This document shows positions 37,864 through 48,383 of a stretch of 64,000 bases of DNA, in pieces. The stretch is from Streptacidiphilus rugosus AM-16 (GTDB taxonomy: Bacteria > Actinomycetota > Actinomycetes > Streptomycetales > Streptomycetaceae), in NCBI RefSeq assembly GCF_000744655.1, contig NZ_JQMJ01000004.1, positions 6,200,001 through 6,264,000 of the forward strand, read 5' to 3'. How positions within the stretch are numbered: position 1 is the stretch's first letter; every line of letters starts with the position of its first letter. A program made the translations under genes and the position numbers. A model generated the notes under the pieces. The model was given only the letters and a program-made list of their open reading frames with translations, was not told the origin of the DNA and did no database searches.

Positions 37864-39096
37864 TCAGTTGGACGTCCAGGCCGACCAGCTCATGTTCCAC
37901 CCGTTCAGGCCGTTGTCCGGGGAGACGATCCGGTCCGGCGAGTTCACGACCTGCACCACGTCGCCGATCAGCGAGGCGTTGTAGAACCAGGCCGCCGGGG
38001 TCGACGGGTCCCCGCCGCCCTGGACGTCCCTGAGGCCGACGCAGCCGTGGCTGGTGTTCTCACTGCCGAACACCGACGCCGGACGCCAGTAGTTGCCGTG
38101 CACGAAGGTGCCGGAGGTGGTGAGCCGCATGCCGTGCGGAACGTCCTTGATCCGGTACGCGTTGCCCAGGCCGACCGTCTGGGAGTTCATGTCGACGGTG
38201 GGGTCCTTCTCGGAGATCACCATCTTGCCGTTGTACGTGGTGTGGTCCGGGTCACCGAGGCTGGCGGGCAGCTTCTTCCGCACCACGCCCGGCCCGGAGT
38301 AGATCGTGAGCGTGTGCGCGGAGTTGTCCGCGACGCTGACCTGGTAGCGGCCGATGCTGAAGCTGACGTCCTTGTCCTGCTTGCCGTAGCCGGTCTGGCC
38401 GGTGCGCACGCCGTTCAGGTGCAGGTGGAGCGTCACCTTGGTGCCGGGCGCCCAGTAGTCCTGCGGACGGAAGTCCAGGCGGCTGTTGCCGAACCAGTGG
38501 CCCTGGACGTCCACGGCCGGGTCGGCGGTCACGGTGACCGCCTTGAGCACCGAGGCTTTGTACGCGTCGGCGACGACGGAGGTGAAGTTGAGCGAGACCT
38601 CCATGCCGACGCCGTAGGTGTCGCCCGGGTTCACGTTGAAGTTGGCGATGTTGGTCGCCGAGGGCGTCAGCGTGGTGAACGAGGAGCGGTCGGTGACCGC
38701 CTTGCCCTGGGTGTCGGTGGCCGTGGCCACGACGCTGTACTTGGTGCCGGTGTGCAGCGCGCCGGTCGGCGTCCAGCTGCTGCCGTCGCCGGACATCGTC
38801 CCGTCGATCTTGCTGCCGTCGTCGCCGGTGACGGCGATGCCGCTGAGCTTGCCCGAGGCGGCGCTGATCTTCAGCGTGCCGTTGGTGTCGACGCCGGTCG
38901 CACCGTTCTTGGGCAGGATCGTGACCACAGCAGCAGAATTGGCCTCGGCCGACGCGCTCGGACTCGAACCTCCGGGCGCTCCGGGTACGCCCCCCTGCTG
39001 ACCGTGGGTGCCGCTGGACCCCCCGCAGGCCGCGGCCGCGAGTATCGCGGCCCCGGTGGCTATCGCGACCAGACCTCGCCGGACGCTGCTGTGCAC
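37864..39096 (-). CDS. L,D-transpeptidase lipoprotein with Ig-like domains (first of two)
   Basis: The 410-residue product is a secreted lipoprotein (start GTG 39096, signal MHSSVRRGLVAIATG with lipobox AAAC, Cys near residue 24). A Gly/Ser-rich linker, Ig-like bacterial LDT domains and a YkuD catalytic domain follow, with HGNYWRP and SHGCVGLRD and nucleophile Cys352. Such enzymes form 3-3 cross-links in peptidoglycan at the outer membrane face of the cell. An in-frame extension to 39162 would block the signal. A related gene lies 159 bases upstream on the same strand. Confidence 0.93.
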   Translation of the reverse strand: MHSSVRRGLVAIATGAAILAAAACGGSSGTHGQQGGVPGAPGGSSPSASAEANSAAVVTILPKNGATGVDTNGTLKISAASGKLSGIAVTGDDGSKIDGTMSGDGSSWTPTGALHTGTKYSVVATATDTQGKAVTDRSSFTTLTPSATNIANFNVNPGDTYGVGMEVSLNFTSVVADAYKASVLKAVTVTADPAVDVQGHWFGNSRLDFRPQDYWAPGTKVTLHLHLNGVRTGQTGYGKQDKDVSFSIGRYQVSVADNSAHTLTIYSGPGVVRKKLPASLGDPDHTTYNGKMVISEKDPTVDMNSQTVGLGNAYRIKDVPHGMRLTTSGTFVHGNYWRPASVFGSENTSHGCVGLRDVQGGGDPSTPAAWFYNASLIGDVVQVVNSPDRIVSPDNGLNGWNMSWSAWTSN

Positions 39097-39255
39097 GAAC
39101 AACCGTCTCTCCCCTCCCGGATGGCGCCCTGGATCCAGGTGGCGCCGCACCGCCGCGAGCATATCCCGGCAGTCTGGGTACTCCCCGTATGTCTTGACGC
39201 CGCGGGAGCGCGAGAAGTTGCTGTGGAGTTCTACGGGCCTGCTTCGCCTACCGTG

Positions 39256-40458
39256 CTACCGCGCCGGGTTCGCGGTCCAGTCCTTCCAGGACATGTTCCA
39301 GCCGCTCATGCCGTTGTCCGGCGCGACCTGGTCGCCCGAGGAACCGACGACCCTGACCACGTCGCCGATGATCGAGTGGTCGTAGAACCAGCCGGCCGGG
39401 GTGGTCCCGCTGCGCCCGCCGGGGGCGTCGTACAGGCCGACGCAGCCGTGGCTGGTGTTGGTCCGGCCGAACACGGAGGCCGGACGCCAGTAGACGCCGT
39501 GCACGAAGGTGCCCGAGTCCGTCAGCCGCATGGCGTGCGGGACGGCGGGGATGTCGTACTCGCTGCCCAGCCCGACGGTGTGCGAGTCCATCCGGGTCAC
39601 CTGGTCCTGCTCGGAGATCACCATGACGCCGTCGTAGGTGCTGTGGCCGGGCCCGCCCGCGGAGATGTAGAGGGTGCGCAGGGTGCTGCCGTCGCGGACC
39701 ACGGTGAGAGTGTCCGCGTCGGTGTCGGCGGTGCTGATCTGGCTGCGGCCGACGGTGAAGACGATCTGCTTCTCCTGCGTGCCGTAGACGCCGGGGGCCC
39801 CCTCGACGTGCTTCAGGTGCAGCGCGAGGGTCACGGTGGTACCGGGGGCCCAGTAGTGCTCCGGACGGAAGTCCACCCGCTGCGAGCCGAACCAGTGCGG
39901 CGCGACGGGCACCGGCGGGTCGGCCGTGACGCTGATCGCGCGCTGGACCGCGGCGCGGTCGGCGATCGAGCGGTTGAAGCGCAGCGTCACGATGAAGCCG
40001 ACGCCGACGGTGCTGCGGTCCACGGGGTTGTAGAAGCCGATGAAGGTGTTCCTGGGCACGAACGTGGTGAAGCTCGCGTGCTTCGCGGCTTGGAGGCCGT
40101 CCTTGTCCGTGGCGACGGCGTCGAGCGTGTAGCGGGTCTCGGGCAGCAGCTTGCCCGTCGGCGTCCAGCTCGCCCCGTCGGCGGTGACCGCGCCCGGCAC
40201 GGTCACGCCGTCGGCGTCCTTGAGCCGCACGTCCGTGAGCCGCCCCCCGCGCACGGACGCGAGCACCCCGCCGACGGCGGGCACCTCGGCTGCGCCGTCC
40301 ACCGGCGTCAGCGTGACCTGCGCGGCGGAGACACGGGCGGCGTCGCTGCCACTCGGCGCGGAGGAGGAGCCGGAGCAGCCCGCAAGCAGCAGGGTCGCCG
40401 GGAGCAGCGCCCCGACGACCGCTCGCTTGATCCGTCCGGCCCACAGGTTCACGTGCAC
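39256..40458 (-). CDS. L,D-transpeptidase lipoprotein with Ig-like domains (second of two)
   Basis: The 400-residue product starts at GTG 40458 after GAGGAG, has a lipoprotein signal with a textbook lipobox (LLLAGC, Cys near 28), Ig-like domains and a YkuD catalytic domain with HGVYWRPASVFG and SHGCVGLYD, nucleophile Cys339. It is clearly paralogous to the next gene downstream, so the pair probably arose by tandem duplication. It diverges from glgX. Confidence 0.93.
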   Translation of the reverse strand: MHVNLWAGRIKRAVVGALLPATLLLAGCSGSSSAPSGSDAARVSAAQVTLTPVDGAAEVPAVGGVLASVRGGRLTDVRLKDADGVTVPGAVTADGASWTPTGKLLPETRYTLDAVATDKDGLQAAKHASFTTFVPRNTFIGFYNPVDRSTVGVGFIVTLRFNRSIADRAAVQRAISVTADPPVPVAPHWFGSQRVDFRPEHYWAPGTTVTLALHLKHVEGAPGVYGTQEKQIVFTVGRSQISTADTDADTLTVVRDGSTLRTLYISAGGPGHSTYDGVMVISEQDQVTRMDSHTVGLGSEYDIPAVPHAMRLTDSGTFVHGVYWRPASVFGRTNTSHGCVGLYDAPGGRSGTTPAGWFYDHSIIGDVVRVVGSSGDQVAPDNGMSGWNMSWKDWTANPAR

Positions 40459-40645
40459 GTCCTCGCTCCTCGCTCACTCGCCTCGCGAGGATCAACGAGA
40501 GCGGCCCCGACACGTCACAGCCGAGGGCGAGTTGCGCCGCCCCACGGGCGCGGGGGCTCCGAAGAAGGTGCAAGCGCAGCTTCGCGGGGAACCTATCCGT
40601 AAGCCGGAGGATCGGGACGTCCACCGGGACGGGGAGGTGCTGGTC

Positions 40646-42880
<2,235 letters not shown>

Positions 42881-42963
42881 CCGGGCGGAGGCGGCGGGAG
42901 ATCCGGCCGAAGAATCCCCGGTCCGCGGTTGAACCGACCCGGCCGGGGGCGCGTACTGGAGAT

Positions 42964-43497
42964 GTGGACCACGCACCGACCCCGGATGCGGCCTTCGTCT
43001 CCGCGCTCTACGCGCGCTACGGAAGGTCGGTGCTGGGGCACGTCCTGCGGCTGGTGCACGGCGACTACCAGCGGGCGGAGGATCTCACCCAGGAGACCTT
43101 CCTCAAGGCCTGGCAGCACCGTGACTCGCTCGACCTGGACCGGGCCGCGCCGTGGCTGCACACGGTCGCGCACAACCTGGTGGTCTCCGCCTACCGCAAG
43201 GCGAAGGCCAGGCCCGCCGAGGCGCCCTTACCGGACGACGACCGGGGTGGCCTCGAGGACCTCGGCGGCGAGGCGGAGCTGGACCGGATGCTCGAACGCT
43301 GGCAGCTGCTGGAGGCGATGCGCGGACTGCGGACCGAGCACCGCGAGGTCCTGATCGAGGTCTACTACCTGCGCCGCACCGTCGCGGAGACGGCGGAGCA
43401 CCTGGGCATCCCGGTCGGCACGGTCAAATCCCGCTGCTACTACGGTCTGCGGGCGCTGAGGAACGTTCTTGAGGAGAGAGGAGTGACATCCCGATGA
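42964..43497 (+). CDS. ECF sigma factor (sigma-70 family)
   Basis: The 177-residue product has region 2 (ALYARYGRSVLGHVLRLVHGDYQRAEDLTQETFLKAW) and region 4 (LRTEHREVLIEVYYLRRTVAETAEHLGIPVGTVKSR), the two halves of an ECF factor; it lacks regions 1 and 3. GTG 42964 is the only good start, with GGAG only two bases upstream, so initiation may be weak. Leu89 is a TTA codon (43228-43230) in the linker, implying bldA dependence. It is coupled by ATGA overlap to the zinc anti-sigma gene. Confidence 0.92.
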   Translation: MDHAPTPDAAFVSALYARYGRSVLGHVLRLVHGDYQRAEDLTQETFLKAWQHRDSLDLDRAAPWLHTVAHNLVVSAYRKAKARPAEAPLPDDDRGGLEDLGGEAELDRMLERWQLLEAMRGLRTEHREVLIEVYYLRRTVAETAEHLGIPVGTVKSRCYYGLRALRNVLEERGVTSR

Positions 43498-44270
43498 CGC
43501 CATGCGAGGAGAGCGTGCAGCTCGGCGCCTACCTGCTCGGGGCCCTCGATCCCGAGGAGCGGTCGGCGCTGGAGCGGCACATCGCCGGGTGCGACCGGTG
43601 CAAGGCCGAGTTGGTGGACATGGCGCCGCTGCCCGGTCTGCTCCGGCACACCCCGTTCGAGGAACTGGACGAGACGGCTGCGGCCGCCGAGTCGCTGACG
43701 CCGGCCCGCTGGCTGCAGCCCGGCGTCCCGGAGGGACCGGACGGCCGAGAGGGACCGGGCGGCCGGGAAGGACGAGAGGGACGCACCGACACCGGGGAGC
43801 CTGGCGAGTCGACGGCCCCCGGGCGCGCGGGTCTGCCGCCGCAGCGGCATCGGCGTCCGCGCCGCCGGATGGTGTCGGCCGGCCTGGTGCTGGCGGGAGC
43901 GGCGGCGGTGGCGGGCGCGTGGGTGTACGCGGGAGGCTTCCACTCCACGCCGTCCGCGCCCCCTGCCGCGGCCGCGGCGATGACCTGGACCGGCCAGGAC
44001 CCGACGACGCACGTGACCGCCACGGCCGCGCTGACACCGGAGGCCTGGGGCACCCAGATGGACCTGAGGCTGGGCAACCTGCCGGTCGGCATCACCTGCC
44101 ATCTGGTGGTGCACTCCAGGGACGGGCGCACGGAGACCGCGGGAACCTGGGGCTCCGGCTACGGGACGAAGGCGGACGTCCCCGCGTCGACTTCCATCAG
44201 TCCGTCCGACATCAGCCGACTCGACATCGTCGGTGGGGACGGAAACGTCCTGGTTCATGTGCAGGGGTGA
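43494..44270 (+). CDS. Zinc-binding anti-sigma factor, membrane-anchored
   Basis: The 258-residue product has the ZAS motif HIAGCDRC (His29, Cys33, Cys36), a Gly/Glu/Arg-rich low-complexity linker (about 70-125), one membrane helix (SAGLVLAGAAAVAGAWVYAGG) and an extracellular domain (about 155-258). It likely holds the ECF sigma factor inactive at the membrane until an envelope or redox signal. ATGA overlap with the sigma gene supports a 1:1 pair. The linker DNA has repeated GGGA/GGCC-type tracts. Confidence 0.9.
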   Translation: MTPCEESVQLGAYLLGALDPEERSALERHIAGCDRCKAELVDMAPLPGLLRHTPFEELDETAAAAESLTPARWLQPGVPEGPDGREGPGGREGREGRTDTGEPGESTAPGRAGLPPQRHRRPRRRMVSAGLVLAGAAAVAGAWVYAGGFHSTPSAPPAAAAAMTWTGQDPTTHVTATAALTPEAWGTQMDLRLGNLPVGITCHLVVHSRDGRTETAGTWGSGYGTKADVPASTSISPSDISRLDIVGGDGNVLVHVQG

Positions 44271-44380
44271 GCGGGAACCGGACATGTAAGGGGCGGAAAT
44301 TGGGATGAGGGCTGTCACTGGTCCGGTCTAGGCTCCGGAACGATGCCCCCGAAACGCCCGACGACCTGGATGCCGAGCTG

Positions 44381-46330
44381 ATGACTGAGCTGTCCACCCA
44401 GCCGCAGACGTCCGAACCCACTCCGCCCCCCACACCCGACCTGCCGCTCTCCACAGCCCCCACCGAGGAGCCGACCGAGCCCGACCGGCTCGCGCCGGCC
44501 AAGCACTCGGCGATCCGTTCGCTGCTCCGGCTGTGGCCCTACGCGCGCCCGATCCGCTGGTTCCTGGTCGGCTCGACCACGGCCGCGCTGCTCGCCTCGC
44601 TCTCCGCGCTGGTGATCCCGCTGGTGCTGAAGAACATCGTCGACGGTCCGGTCGCGCACCGGGACACCTCCGGCCTCTGGCTCCAGGGCGCCCTGCTGCT
44701 CGTCCTCGGCATGCTGGAGGCGGGCCTCTTCGGCATGCGCCGCTGGCTGGTCGCCCGACCGCTGGCCACCGTCGAACGGCAGATGCGCGCCGATCTCTAC
44801 GCGAAGCTGCAGCGGCTTCCGGTCTCCTTCCACGACCGCTGGGCCTCGGGGCAGCTGCTCTCGCGGGCGACGTCGGACATGTACACCATCCGGCTCTTCC
44901 TGGCCTTCCCGCTGATCTTCCTGATCGTCAACTCGATGGTCTTCCTGACCGGTATCGCCATCATGTTCGGCCTCGACTGGCAGCTCGCGCTGATCACGGT
45001 GCTGCCCGCCGTGCCGCTGATCCTGCTCTGCTCCTACTTCGAGCGCCGTTACTCGGCCGCCGCCCGCCTCTCCCAGGACCAGAACGGCGACCTCGCCACG
45101 GTCCTGGAGGAGTCCGTGCTCGGCATCCGGATCCTCAAGTCCTTCGGCCGGCACCGCACCATGGCCGCCCGCTACCGCGACCAGGCCGAGCTGCTGCGGG
45201 GCACGGAGCTGCGGAAGGCCCGGCTGCTGGCGGACCTGTGGGCGGTCATCGTCGGTCTGCCCGAGCTCGCTCTGGGCATCTCGCTGGCGGTCGGCGTGGT
45301 CCAGGTCGCGCACGGCAGCACCACGGCCGGCACCCTGGTCGGCTTCCTGTCCACGGCGCTGTCGCTGCGCTGGCCGGTGGAGTCGCTGGGCTGGCTGCTG
45401 GCCTACAGCAACGAGGCCGCGACGGCGACGGACCGCTTCTTCGAGGTCATGGACGCCCGCCCGGCCGACGCGGAGGACGTGGCGAAGGCCGACGTCGCCG
45501 AGCGGACGGTTGCGGTCGGCGCACCCACCGCATCCGACGCGTCAGACGCACCCGCCGCGTCCGCGCCGACGGAGCGGGATGGCATCCGGCTGGAGGGCGT
45601 GCGCTTCCGCTACCCGGACGCCCCCGCCGACTCCCCCGACCTGCTGTCCGGCGTCGACCTGCACATCCGTTCCGGCGAGACCATGGCGCTGGTCGGTCTG
45701 ACCGGCAGCGGCAAGACCACGCTGACGGCACTGCTCCCCCGCCTCTACGAGACCGAAGGCGGCCGGATCACGCTGGACGGCACCGACGTCCGCGACATCT
45801 CCCGCGCCAAGCTGCGCGAGCTGGTGTCGATGGCCTTCGAGGAGCCGACCCTCTTCTCCGCCTCCGTGCGCGAGAACGTGCTGATGGGCGCGCCCGACGC
45901 GTCAGACGAGTCCTTCGAGCGAGCCCTGGACGTGGCGCAGGCGCAGTTCGCCCGCAGCCTCCCCGAGGGCCCGGACACCCAGGTCGGCGAGCAGGGGCTG
46001 AGCCTCTCCGGCGGCCAGCGCCAGCGCCTCGCCCTGGCCCGCGCGGTCGTCGGCGCACCGGACTTCCTGGTGCTGGACGACCCGCTCTCGGCCCTGGACG
46101 TGCACACCGAGGCCCTGGTCGAGCAGGCCCTGCGGCAGGTGCTGGCCGAGACGACGGCGCTGGTCGTCGCCCACCGGCCGAGCACGGTGATGCTGGCCGA
46201 CCGCGTCGCCCTGCTGGCGGACGGCAGGATCACCGCCGTGGGCACACACCACGAGTTGCTGGAGTCGAACCCGGACTACCGGGAGCTGATGTCGGGCGAA
46301 CGAGCCGAGGACGGGGGCCTCACGCGATGA
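44381..46330 (+). CDS. ABC exporter subunit A of a heterodimer, with non-canonical Walker B
   Basis: The 649-residue product has a Pro/Thr-rich N-terminal tail (about 1-40), six membrane helices and an ATPase with Walker A GLTGSGKTT, signature LSGGQRQR and switch His (VAHRPST). The catalytic residue after Walker B is Asp567 (VLDDPLSALD) where Glu is expected, as in the degenerate site of heterodimeric exporters. Its stop overlaps the start of the partner gene by four bases. The pair resembles the mycobacterial Rv1273c/Rv1272c type; substrate unknown. Confidence 0.92.
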   Translation: MTELSTQPQTSEPTPPPTPDLPLSTAPTEEPTEPDRLAPAKHSAIRSLLRLWPYARPIRWFLVGSTTAALLASLSALVIPLVLKNIVDGPVAHRDTSGLWLQGALLLVLGMLEAGLFGMRRWLVARPLATVERQMRADLYAKLQRLPVSFHDRWASGQLLSRATSDMYTIRLFLAFPLIFLIVNSMVFLTGIAIMFGLDWQLALITVLPAVPLILLCSYFERRYSAAARLSQDQNGDLATVLEESVLGIRILKSFGRHRTMAARYRDQAELLRGTELRKARLLADLWAVIVGLPELALGISLAVGVVQVAHGSTTAGTLVGFLSTALSLRWPVESLGWLLAYSNEAATATDRFFEVMDARPADAEDVAKADVAERTVAVGAPTASDASDAPAASAPTERDGIRLEGVRFRYPDAPADSPDLLSGVDLHIRSGETMALVGLTGSGKTTLTALLPRLYETEGGRITLDGTDVRDISRAKLRELVSMAFEEPTLFSASVRENVLMGAPDASDESFERALDVAQAQFARSLPEGPDTQVGEQGLSLSGGQRQRLALARAVVGAPDFLVLDDPLSALDVHTEALVEQALRQVLAETTALVVAHRPSTVMLADRVALLADGRITAVGTHHELLESNPDYRELMSGERAEDGGLTR

Positions 46331-48285
46331 GCGTGACCGAGACGGAACAGACCGGACAGACGGAACAGACGGAACAGACGGAGGAGGAACAGCGGTCCCG
46401 GCGGCCCGACACGTCGGCGGACGGCGCAGCGGCTGAGGGCGCAGCGGACGGTGCGGCGGCCGCCGCGTCCGAGCCGGGCTCCCCCGCCGAGGACGCGGTG
46501 GCCGACGGCGAGGACATCCCGGTTCCGCCGGGCGCGCCACGCGCCCTGCTGCGCTCGCTGCTCGGCCCGCACAAGGCGCGGATCGCCCTGGCGATGGTCA
46601 TGATCATGGTCCAGCAGGCGGCGCTGCAGGTCGGCCCGCTGCTGGTCTCCTACGCCATCGACCGCGGCATCCCCGCCCTGCGGGCGCACGACTGGGGCCC
46701 GCTGGTCGCGGTGACGGCCGGCTATCTCGGCTGCGCGGCGCTGGCCACCCTGCTCCAGCGCTCCTTCATCCGCCTCTCCGGCGTGGTGAACCAGGCCATC
46801 CTGCTGGAGATGCGCCGCCGGATCTTCCGGCACGCCCAGGCGCTGAGCCTGGACTTCCACGAGCGCTACACCTCCGGCCGCATCATCTCCCGCGCCACCA
46901 GCGACGTGGACACCGTCCGCGAGCTGCTGAACGAGGGCCTGCAGGAGCTGCTCTCCGTCGTGCTCTCGCTGGTCTACATCAGCCTGCTGCTGGTGGTCAT
47001 GGACTGGAGGCTGGGGCTCGCCTCGCTCGCCTCGGTGGTGCCGATCTACCTGTTCACGCGCGGCTACCGACGGCGCTCGCAGGTCATCTACCGCCGCTCG
47101 CGCACGGCCGTGGCCAGCGTGATCGTCCGCTTCACCGAGACGATGAACGGCATCCGCCCCGTGCAGGCCTTCCGCAGGGAGGCAGCCAACGAGAAGGCCT
47201 TCGCGGTCTCCAACGACGACTACGCCGACTCGAACGCCCTCGGCCTGCTCTCGATGGCGCGCTTCGTCGCGTCCTCGCGGGCGACGGCGAACGTGTGGAT
47301 CACCGGCATCGTCGTGTGGGGCGCGTTCCTGGTCGCCCAGGGCAGCCTGCAGCTCGGTGTGCTGGCGGCCTTCGTGCTCTACCTGCGCCGGCTGTTCGAC
47401 CCGATCGACCACGTGGCGATGTTCCTGAACAGCTATCAGTCGGCCTCGGCGGCACTGGAGAAGATCGCGGGTCTGCTGGCCCACGAGCCCTCCGTCCCCG
47501 AGCCGGCCGAGCCCGTCGCCCTGCCGGAGAAGACCGAGGACGCGATCCCCGGCCGCGAGGTCGACTTCGCCGACGTCGCCTTCTCCTACCGCACCGGCAA
47601 GCAGGTGCTGCCCACCTTCGACCTGCGCATTCCCGCAGGGCAGAGCGTGGCGGTGGTCGGCGCGACCGGCGCGGGCAAGTCGACGCTGGCCAAGCTCCTG
47701 GCCCGGTTCTACGACCCGACCCAGGGCGAGGTCACCCTCGACGGCGTCGACCTGCGCGCGCTGGCCACCCCGGAGCTGCGGCGCGGCGTGGTCATGGTGA
47801 CGCAGGAGTCGTTCCTCTTCTCCGGCACGGTGGCGGAGAACATCGCCATCGGCCGACCCGACGCGACCCGCGAAGAGGTCGAGTCGGCGGCCAAGGCCAT
47901 CGGCGCCTACGAGTTCATCGCGGCGCTCCCGGAGGGCTTCGACACCGACGTCCGCAAGCGCGGCGGCCGCATCTCCGCCGGCCAGCGGCAGCTGGTCGCC
48001 TTCGCCCGCGCCCTGCTGGCGGACCCGGCGGTGCTGATCCTGGACGAGGCGACTTCCTCATTGGACGTCCCCGGTGAGCAGGCGGTCCAACGCGCGATGC
48101 ACACCGTCCTGGCCGGACGCACGGCCGTGATCATCGCCCACCGACTCTCGACGGTGGAGATCGCGGACCGCGTCCTCGTCATGGAACAGGGCCGCATCGT
48201 CGAGGACGGCACCCCCACCGAACTCATCGCCGGCACGGGCCGCTTCGCCAGCCTCCATCAGGCCTGGCGGGACAGTCTGGTCTGA
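46327..48285 (+). CDS. ABC exporter subunit B of a heterodimer
   Basis: The 652-residue product has an acidic, low-complexity N-terminus with short TEQ repeats (9-base tandem DNA repeats), a six-helix exporter domain and an ATPase with Walker A GATGAGKST, Walker B LILDEATSSLD and switch His (IAHRLST), but signature ISAGQRQ instead of SGGQ. The weak signature here and the Asp in the partner fall on opposite subunits. Translation is coupled to subunit A. A strong stem-loop follows. Confidence 0.93.
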   Translation: MSVTETEQTGQTEQTEQTEEEQRSRRPDTSADGAAAEGAADGAAAAASEPGSPAEDAVADGEDIPVPPGAPRALLRSLLGPHKARIALAMVMIMVQQAALQVGPLLVSYAIDRGIPALRAHDWGPLVAVTAGYLGCAALATLLQRSFIRLSGVVNQAILLEMRRRIFRHAQALSLDFHERYTSGRIISRATSDVDTVRELLNEGLQELLSVVLSLVYISLLLVVMDWRLGLASLASVVPIYLFTRGYRRRSQVIYRRSRTAVASVIVRFTETMNGIRPVQAFRREAANEKAFAVSNDDYADSNALGLLSMARFVASSRATANVWITGIVVWGAFLVAQGSLQLGVLAAFVLYLRRLFDPIDHVAMFLNSYQSASAALEKIAGLLAHEPSVPEPAEPVALPEKTEDAIPGREVDFADVAFSYRTGKQVLPTFDLRIPAGQSVAVVGATGAGKSTLAKLLARFYDPTQGEVTLDGVDLRALATPELRRGVVMVTQESFLFSGTVAENIAIGRPDATREEVESAAKAIGAYEFIAALPEGFDTDVRKRGGRISAGQRQLVAFARALLADPAVLILDEATSSLDVPGEQAVQRAMHTVLAGRTAVIIAHRLSTVEIADRVLVMEQGRIVEDGTPTELIAGTGRFASLHQAWRDSLV

Positions 48286-48332
48286 CCGTCCGTCTGCTTC
48301 AGCCCCTCAGCAGCACCTGACCGTCACATGGG

Positions 48333-48371
48333 CGTGCCGATGGGCCGCCGGGTGGGCGGCTCATCGGCACG
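48333..48371. terminator. Bidirectional stem-loop between the ABC exporter and HNH genes
   Basis: A 17-base stem (48333-48349 with 48355-48371), with one wobble position and a five-base loop, lies 48 bases after the exporter stop and 13 bases before the end of the convergent HNH gene. It can serve both strands. Confidence 0.78.
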
Positions 48372-48383
48372 CTGTGGGGTTGG

